DNA from: Annona cherimola
Taxonomy: Eukaryota; Streptophyta; Magnoliopsida; Magnoliales; Annonaceae
Reading direction: 5' to 3'
Assembly (NCBI GenBank): GCA_030490835.1
Contig: CM059972.1
Span: forward strand, 48,525,452 to 48,589,451
Length of the DNA: 64,000 nucleotides
Part shown: positions 57,620 through 64,000 of the stretch, in pieces
How positions within the stretch are numbered: position 1 is the first letter of the stretch
Layout of the letters: the number at the start of each line of letters is the position of its first letter
Made by a program: the position numbers and the translations under genes
Notes under the pieces: generated by a model
Database searches by the model: none
The model's input: only the letters and a program-made list of their open reading frames with translations
What the model was told of the DNA's origin: nothing

Positions 57620-58390
57620 ATGACAACTGAGAAGAAAGTGGAGATTGGATATGGTGAAGGTCATTCCATAACCAGACCACCATATTTTGATGGCACAAAT
57701 TATGAATATTGGAAACGCAGAATGCAGATCTTTATCATGGGTCAAGATTTAAAACTTTGGCATGTTATTCATAAAGGTGTTATTTTACCTGAAGATTTTA
57801 TAATTGAACCTAATGAACAACAAAATGAACAAGTGCACTTAAATGTTAGAGCTCTAAATGTTTTATATTGTGCACTTTTCCCATCTGAATTTAATAGGGT
57901 ATTTGCTTGTGCCACGGCCAAAGAGGTTTGGGATACACTCATGGTAACACATGAGGGTACTTCTCAAGTTAAGGAGTCCAAGATAAATATGTTGATGCAT
58001 GACTATGAACTTTTTATGATGAAATCTAATGAATCTATTACTGAGATATTTTGCAGATTCACCAACATAATTAATGCCTTGAAAGTACTTGGTAAGTCTA
58101 TTAAGGCAAAGGAACAGGTAAAGAAGATATTGAGATCACTTCCTTCTTCTTGGACTGCAAAGGTTACAAACATAGAGGAGGCCAAGGATTTAACAACCAT
58201 GTCTATAGATCAATTAATAGGGTCCCTTATGACACATGAGATCATTATGAAGAAAAATGATGATAATGATCCAAAAGGTAAGAAGATAATTGGTCTCAAA
58301 GTTTCCTCTGATCATTCTGATGATAATGCAGGTGATGAAGATGAAGACATTGCTATGTTGAAAAAAAAGATAAGATGGTTCATCACTTGA
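57620..58390 (+). pseudogene. Gag (capsid part) of element I
   Basis: ATG 57620 (MTTEKKVEIGYGEG) was chosen over in-frame non-ATG codons that overlap the primer site. The 256-codon stretch has the UBN2-type Copia gag fold: RPPYFDGTNYEYWKRRMQIF, LKLWHVI, ALFPSEFNRVFACATAKEVW, HEGTSQVKESK and LRSLPSSWTAKV. It is intact to a TGA at 58388-58390, after which the same frame continues into the nucleocapsid part. Gag assembles the cytoplasmic particle. Confidence 0.85.
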
Positions 58391-59128
58391 AATCGAGAAA
58401 ATAACAACAACAACAACAATAGAAATGCAGCCGCTAGAAGGATACAACGACGACCTTAAAAGAAAAGAGAACAGAAGGACCAGATGAACGATTTTGAGAA
58501 AAGAGAAGGAGATAAAATAAGGTGTTATAACTGTCAAGGTTTTGGACAGCTTAAGAATGCATGCCCATCTCCTGTTGAAAAGAAAGATTTCAACAAAAGA
58601 AAAAATCAAAGCTATGGGGCATGGTGTGATAGTGATACTTTGTTATCAGTTACTTAAGGATCTGATGATGATTAAGCGAATCTTGCATCACATTTAGGAT
58701 TTATGGCAGATCATGAAGATGAATCTGAACATTCTGAGGTAAGTTATACTGTTGATCAATTAGAACAAGAATATGTTGAACTAGTTGGAGAATTTACTAC
58801 TTTGTCAGATAAATATATAAAATTAAAAATTGATCTCAAATGCGAAAAAGAAAAAAAAATGAATTTGCAAATGCAAATAAAATCTCTTACTAAGGAAAAT
58901 TAAAATTTGAAAAATCAAATAAAAAATAAAAAAGTAAATAATCGAAAGTCTGATAAAATTTTTAGAAATCAAAATCGAATTTGCAATTTTTGTTGTAAAT
59001 TTGGACATTTTTCGTATATTTGCCCAGTTAGAAAATTGCAAACGTTTGGAGCAAAATTAGTTTGGAAACCTAAAATACATAATTTTGATACTAACCAGTT
59101 TGGACCCATGAAATGGGTACCAAAATAG
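58391..59128 (+). pseudogene. Nucleocapsid region of element I
   Basis: Same frame as gag with stops. The first knuckle reads CYNCQGFGQLKNAC, where glutamine replaces the zinc-binding histidine; element H keeps histidine there. Then a coiled-coil-like acidic/lysine segment (58703-58900) and a second, intact knuckle CNFCCKFGHFSYIC near 58980. Two spaced knuckles also occur in element H. Confidence 0.78.
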
Positions 59129-59158
59129 TAAAAAAAAAATTCCGTTTTACAGGAATGC

Positions 59159-60370
59159 ATGAAGTCAACTTGCCAAATAAGATGGTATATGGATAGTGGT
59201 TGTTCACATCATATGACTAGAAATAAAAATGCATTCAAGTTCTTAGAAATGCAAAATAAAGGTAAGGTTATTTTTGGAGACAACAATAAATGTTTCATCA
59301 GAGGTATGGGTACTGTAAGTTGCGGCGGCATTGAAATAAATGATGTGTTTTATGTAGAAGGGCTTAAACATAATCTCTTAAGCATTAGTCAATTCTGTGA
59401 TAAAGGCCTTGAAGTTGTGTTTAAGTCTGATATATGTATAGTTCGTGATAATATGGGAAATAATATTTGCTGTGGAAAAAGGAACAGAAATATGTATATT
59501 CTAGATCTTAGTGTAGACCATATAAAATGCTTATCTGCAGTAGATGATGAGATTCTGATTTGGCATAGAAGATTAGGACATGCAAACCTTCACACATTAA
59601 AAAAAATGTAAAAGTTTAATCTCGTAGATGGTTTACCAAACTCAAAAATTAATTTAAAATATATTTGTGATATTTGTCAATTTGGTAAACAAAAAAAGCT
59701 TTCTTTCAAATCAAAAGATATTGTGTCAACAATAGAACCTCTGCAGTTACTGCATATGGATTTATGTGTATCTACATGAACTAGAAGTTTGGCTGGAAAA
59801 CATTATGCCTATGTCATTGTCGATGATTTTTCAAGATATACATGGGTATTGTTCTTAGGAAGCAAAGATGAATGTTTTAATTTATTTCAAAAATTTTATC
59901 GCAAAATTCAAAATGAACGTGGATTGAAAATATTTGCAATTCGAAGTGATCATGGAAGAGAATTTGAAAATCATCATTTTGCAGAATTTTGTGATAGTTT
60001 TGGAATAAATCATAACTTCTTAGCTCTTAGAACACCACAACAAAATGGAGTTGTTGAACGAAAGAATAGAGCATTGATTGAAATGGCTAGAACAATGTTA
60101 ATTGATGCTGATTTGTCACATAACTATTGGGCTGAAGCAGTAAACACTGCATGTTTTATCATAAATCGTGTTTATATTCGTCCAATTTTAAAGAAAACTT
60201 CATATGAATTGTGGAAAGGTCAAAAGCCAAACATTGCATATTTTTATACTTTTGGTTGTAAATGCTTTGTACTAAATAATCGAAAAGATGACCTAGGTAA
60301 ATTCAATTATAAAAGCGATGACGGCATTTTTCTTAGTTATTCTTCTTCCAGCAAAGCATACCGAGTCTAA
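59159..60370 (+). pseudogene. Protease and integrase of element I
   Basis: Protease active site WYMDSGCSHHMT near 59185; then a GAG-pre-integrase region ending LIWHRRLGHANLH with the zinc-finger histidines, a stop at 59609-59611, and the finger cysteines in CDICQFGK. Integrase core: first aspartate in LLHMDL, a TGA near 59777, second aspartate in AIRSDHGREFE, glutamate in QQNGVVERKNRALIEMA. It ends with the FGCKCFVLNNRKDDLGKF segment. All catalytic residues are present, but the stops and a shift near 60360 disable it. Confidence 0.85.
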
Positions 60371-62136
60371 TACATGTCACCTTTGATGAATCTAATACCA
60401 GGCCAATAAAGGTTGTTTTTTCAGATGAAGAAGAAAACATTCTTGACATACAGAAAACATCGAGAGATAAAGAAATGGTAAGTGCAGGTAATGTTCTTAG
60501 AAAACCTCTAAATCTACGAATACATAAGAATCATCCACTTAATCAGGTTATTGGCGATGTTTATGCCAAAGTCAAAACTCGAAATTCATTTCAAAATTTC
60601 TTGGGCCATTATGCTTTTATTTCTCACATTGAACCTAAAAAGGTTGATGAAGCAATATCTGATGAAAATTGAAAAATTGCTATGCAAGAAGAACTGGATC
60701 AATTTAAAAGAAACAATGTGTGGACACTTGTGCCTAAACCTAATGATTATCCAGTTATTGGTACAAAATGGATTTTTAGAAACAAACTTAACGAGTTTAG
60801 GATCATTGTTAGAAATAAAGCATGTCTAGTTGCACAAGGTTACTCTCAAGAAGAGGGTATTGATTTTGATGAAACTTTTGCACCTGTAGGTAGACTTGAA
60901 GCCATTAGAATGTTACTTGCATTTGCATCATTCAGAAAGTTTAAACTTTTTCAAATAGATGTAAAAAATACATTCTTGAATGGTTTAATAAATGAAGAAG
61001 TTTATGTCAAACAACCACCAAGATTTTGAAGACTATGAACACCCTGATTATGTGTTCAAACTATCAAAAGCTCTCTATGGATTATGACAAGCTCCAAGAG
61101 CTTGGTATAATAGACTTAGTGGGTTTTTGCTAGAGAAAAAATTCAAAAGAGGCAAGGTTGATACTACTTTATTTATCAAAAATATTCACAAAGACATTTT
61201 GATTGTGCAGACTTATGTGGATGATATAATCTTTGGGTCTACTAATGAGTTGTATTGCAAGGATTTTGAAAAATTGATGCAGAGTAAGTTCGAAATGAGC
61301 ATGATGGGTGAGCTTACCTTCTTTCTGGGACTTCAAGTAAAACAAACAAAAGAAGGTATTTTTATCTTTCAAACAAAATATGTCAAGGAAATGTTGAAAA
61401 AGTTCAAAATGGAAAATGTAAAGCATATGTTAACCCCCATGAGTGCAAGCATAAAAATGGATAAGGATGAATCAGGTAAGCCAGTAGATTAAAGGTTATA
61501 TAGAAGCATGATTGGATCACTTTTGTATTTAACTGCCAGTCGACCTGATATTTAGTTTAGTGTTTGTATGTGTGCACGTTTTCAGTCAAATCCAAAGGAA
61601 TCACACATGATTGTTGTTAAACGAATATTTAAATATCTTGTTGATTCACCCAACTTGGGCATTTGGTATCCTAGAGAATTCATTTTTACCTTAATTGGAT
61701 ATTCAGATGCTGATTTTGCAGGTTATAAAGTGGATAGAAAAAGTACAAGTGGTACTTGTTAATTTCTGGGTGGTATGATTATATCATGGTACTCTAGGAA
61801 ACAAAGCTCAGTTGCATTATTGACTGCAGAGGCTGAATATATTGCTTGTGCTAGTTGTTTGCCCAAATTTTGTGGATGAAACAACAATTGTGTGATTATG
61901 GGTTGTCATATATAGAAGTTCCAATTAGATGTGACAACACAAGTGCAATAAATTTGTCTAAAAATCCTGTACAACATTCACGCACTAAACATATTGAGGT
62001 AAGACATCATTTTTTAAGAGATCATGTATCACGAAATGAAATTTCTATTGAATTTATTCCCACGGAAGATCAACTGGCAGATATTTTTACAAAACCACTT
62101 CCCTCTAAAAAATTTCTTCACATAAGAAGGAATTAG
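60371..62136 (+). pseudogene. Reverse transcriptase-RNase H of element I
   Basis: After a frameshift the linker leads to ELDQFKRNNVWTLVPKP and KWIFRNKL. LFQIDVKNTFLNG holds the first catalytic aspartate. A second shift lies near 61030, and VQTYVDDIIFGS holds YVDD. RNase H: GYSDADFAG, then a third shift near 61850, then RCDNTSAINLS and the closing HIEVRHHFLRDHV. It ends at 62134-62136 (LHIRRN). Several further in-frame stops. Homologous, in order, to the surviving part of element H. Confidence 0.85.
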
Positions 62137-62376
62137 GTGTAATCGATCCTTTTTCATAACACGTGCATTTATGTAAATATTATATCATGTGGTTGATAAT
62201 TTTAAAATTATATATTTATCTGCCAATTTTAGTTTTATTTTTTAAATAAGGTTTTTTTTGTTAAAAAAAATATTCAAAATTCTCTCTCTCACCCCTCCCT
62301 CTTTCCACCGTTTGCTCCATTACACAAAAAAAATCCATCTCCTAAATCCATTCAATTCCATTCTGTATTCACTGTG
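62137..62376 (+). other. Spacer between pol and the 3' ORF of element I
   Basis: AT-rich, then a pyrimidine tract (CTCTCTCTCACCCCTCCC near 62282) and CAATTCCATTC just before the ATG. It could serve as a splice-acceptor or leader region for the downstream ORF. No TATA box is obvious. Confidence 0.45.
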
Positions 62377-64000
62377 ATGGCTCGGAAAGGTGGCGCACAG
62401 GCTGGGAAAAAGCACTCTTATGAGGAAAAAGGAAAGCAGAAGCCGGATTCAGCACCCTCGTATCGTCCATCCACTCGTCGACGTCAAAGTTCCGGCATCC
62501 ACATTAATGAGAATGCAAACCCTTCTCCAAAAGTTTCAAATTTTTGCCACCCGTCTGATGAAGATACTTATGTGGGTAAATTTTCACATCAAATATTTAC
62601 CAAAGGTAAAAAGGTGAATTTTTTATTTTTTGGTAAAGAGCTGTTTGGATTTGTGCATTGGTTGAAAGAATACGGACTTCTTGAATTTCTGAAGAAAGAC
62701 TTTCATAGCTATTCGGATCTTGTGAAACACTTTTATTTCAACTTAGCACTGGAAGGCACTACTTATACATCCTTTTTTAGAGGAATTGAAGTTAGTTTCA
62801 CAGAAGAAGAGTTTGCTGGGTTTATGCTTTTACCAACTCATTCCACTGGTTCATATGAAGACATTGATTTTGAGGAGGTTATTTTATATTTTACACAGAA
62901 TGAGTCGTTAAGTCAACAGCAATGCAATTTTACAAACAATGAATTTTCCAAATTGGATTATAAATTGCTACATTTGGTTGTTGCACATTGTTTTTTGCCT
63001 AAAGGGGGAGGATATGATATTGTTACACTTGATGATTTGAAATTAATGTGGGCAATTGTGAAAAACAAGCCCTATAAAATTGCTAGTGTGATGTTATCTT
63101 ATATGCTGTCACAGAAAAAGAGAGCAAATGGAAGTTTGCCCTATGTTATGTATTTAACAAGGCTATTTTAGAATTTCAACATTAATTTGATAAGAGAAGC
63201 ATCTATCAAACCAACAAGCTATGATGTGATAAATGAATCTACACTCAAGCGTATGCGGTATACTCGTATTGGTGATGGTGAATGGGTTGTCAATTCAGAC
63301 TTACATGCAGCAAGTCATCAGTCTCCTCCACAACAACAAAGGGTTTTTATTCAAAGTGATGCTCCGGATATTGGACTTGGTCGAAGACAAGATGGACAGG
63401 ATGGTTACTTGGGTGGTGACGGACATCATGGATATCAAGGTGGTTCTCCTAGAGATGCTAAATCTGAAAATGAGTCGATCCCACCTTCGCCTTTCCATGA
63501 TAGTGCAATAGCAGAAGTCAATTCTTCAACTCAAAAGTCTACTGACTCGCCTCACATTTCGCCTACCAATCCAACTCCTCAAGTGGGCACTGCTTCTTCT
63601 AAACCCGATTGTGCACCTCAATCTTCAGCAGGTATACCCCTTCAACCATATTCTGTCAATGTTGATTTCTCTTCTCTCCAGTCCTTTTTAGAATTTAATT
63701 TTCAACAATTAAATTCTAGAATGGGAACCATTAAAACAAAACTAGAAACTTTAACCCATGATTTTCATGAGTTCAAGCATGAAACTGTCACTTCTTTTTC
63801 TCATACACAAGAAAGCATCACCACTGTTGCATCTACTATTGCTACTACCACACCAATGGTGAGAAATTCAATTTCAACAATGTTGCAACAACATGAATTT
63901 GTTATTGGCAGCTTGTGTGAGGATAGTAGACAGTTAGGTGCTACTATGAGAGATTTAAGAGATAACACTAATAGAATATGTTTGACTACTGGATTACTCG
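62377..64000 (+). pseudogene. 3' (env-like position) ORF of element I, one stop
   Basis: From ATG 62377 the frame runs at least 540 codons to the window end, broken only by TAG 63169-63171. The N-terminus is basic (GKKHSYEEKGKQK, RPSTRRRQSS). Residues about 70-260 have the order LVKHFYFNL, FFRGIEVSF, FAGFMLLPT, LDYKLLHLVVAHCFLPKGG and DLKLMWAIV, similar in layout to the 'putative plant transposon protein' domain of element B. After the stop come a proline/serine/glutamine-rich linker and then a heptad-like segment (63660-64000) that may be coiled coil. No signal peptide or clear membrane span, so 'env-like' describes position only. Its function is unknown. Confidence 0.75.

Larger units (their letters stand above)
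56681..64000 (+). mobile_element. Element I: Sirevirus-like Copia element, 3' end off window
   Basis: LTR, Met-type primer site, gag, protease, integrase, reverse transcriptase, RNase H and a long downstream ORF are present in Copia order on the plus strand. An extra ORF after pol is the hallmark of the Sirevirus (SIRE1/Maximus) lineage. Gag through integrase stays in one frame with stops; pol has frameshifts near 60360, 61030 and 61850. The 3' LTR is outside. The five bases before the LTR, GTCTT, should recur after the 3' LTR if the insertion is intact. Confidence 0.88.

Noticed and set aside
62377..64000. Calling the 3' ORF of element I a true envelope protein
   Set aside because: No signal peptide, no clear transmembrane span and no cleavage site are visible; only its position after pol recalls env.

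Overview
This window is plant nuclear DNA of the repeat-rich, AT-rich kind. I see no intact host gene, rRNA or tRNA gene. Nearly everything can be read as LTR retrotransposons of several families, most lying on the minus strand, broken by stops and frameshifts and inserted into one another. Primer-binding sites matching plant initiator-Met tRNA (TGGTATCAGAGC) and the plant-type TGGCGCCGTTGCCGG site, plus Copia, chromovirus and Athila-like proteins, all point to an angiosperm. The species cannot be told from the sequence.

Layout, left to right, with my own element letters: K1 (1-600), the 3' part of a family-K LTR. Element A (601-9256, minus), an Athila-like Ty3 element with gag and protease but no reverse transcriptase or integrase. 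Element H (9257 to about 15961, minus), a decayed Copia element whose gag is split by K2, a complete solo LTR of family K (12584-14329, target duplication AGTAG). Then F (LTR fragment), E (large LTR), D and C. C is a chromovirus of 9.9 kb (18630-28535, duplication TTCGT) inside an LTR of D. D is a 7.5 kb gag-only relative (18490-35928, duplication GGTCA) inside the LTR of E, and E in turn splits F, whose other half lies near 40745-41300. After an unassigned stretch and a degenerate K copy (K5), element B (43153-50484, duplication CAACT) keeps a gag remnant and a 370-codon ORF of the env-like/'putative plant transposon protein' type but no pol. LTR fragment G, a Copia-type LTR relic, and two K LTRs inserted one in the other (K3, K4) follow. 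The last element, I (from 56681, plus), is a Sirevirus-like Copia element with a long 3' ORF that runs off the window.

How the parts relate: C carries a nearly full gag-pol frame and could once have supplied proteins to D, which shares its LTR ends, primer site and gag but has lost pol. A and B look like complementary deletion derivatives of Athila-like elements and share motifs around the polypurine tract and just after the first ORF. B (Ty3-like) and I (Copia) both carry a downstream ORF of what looks like the same protein family.

The most unusual signals are: tandemly duplicated primer-binding-site regions in C and D; a polypurine-tract hairpin whose stem changes in a compensatory way between A and B while its loop stays the same; dense SalI-type dyad arrays in family-K LTRs; and a 3' ORF in I that is far better preserved than its gag-pol. 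Boundaries given as approximate rest on by-eye comparison of copies inside the window.
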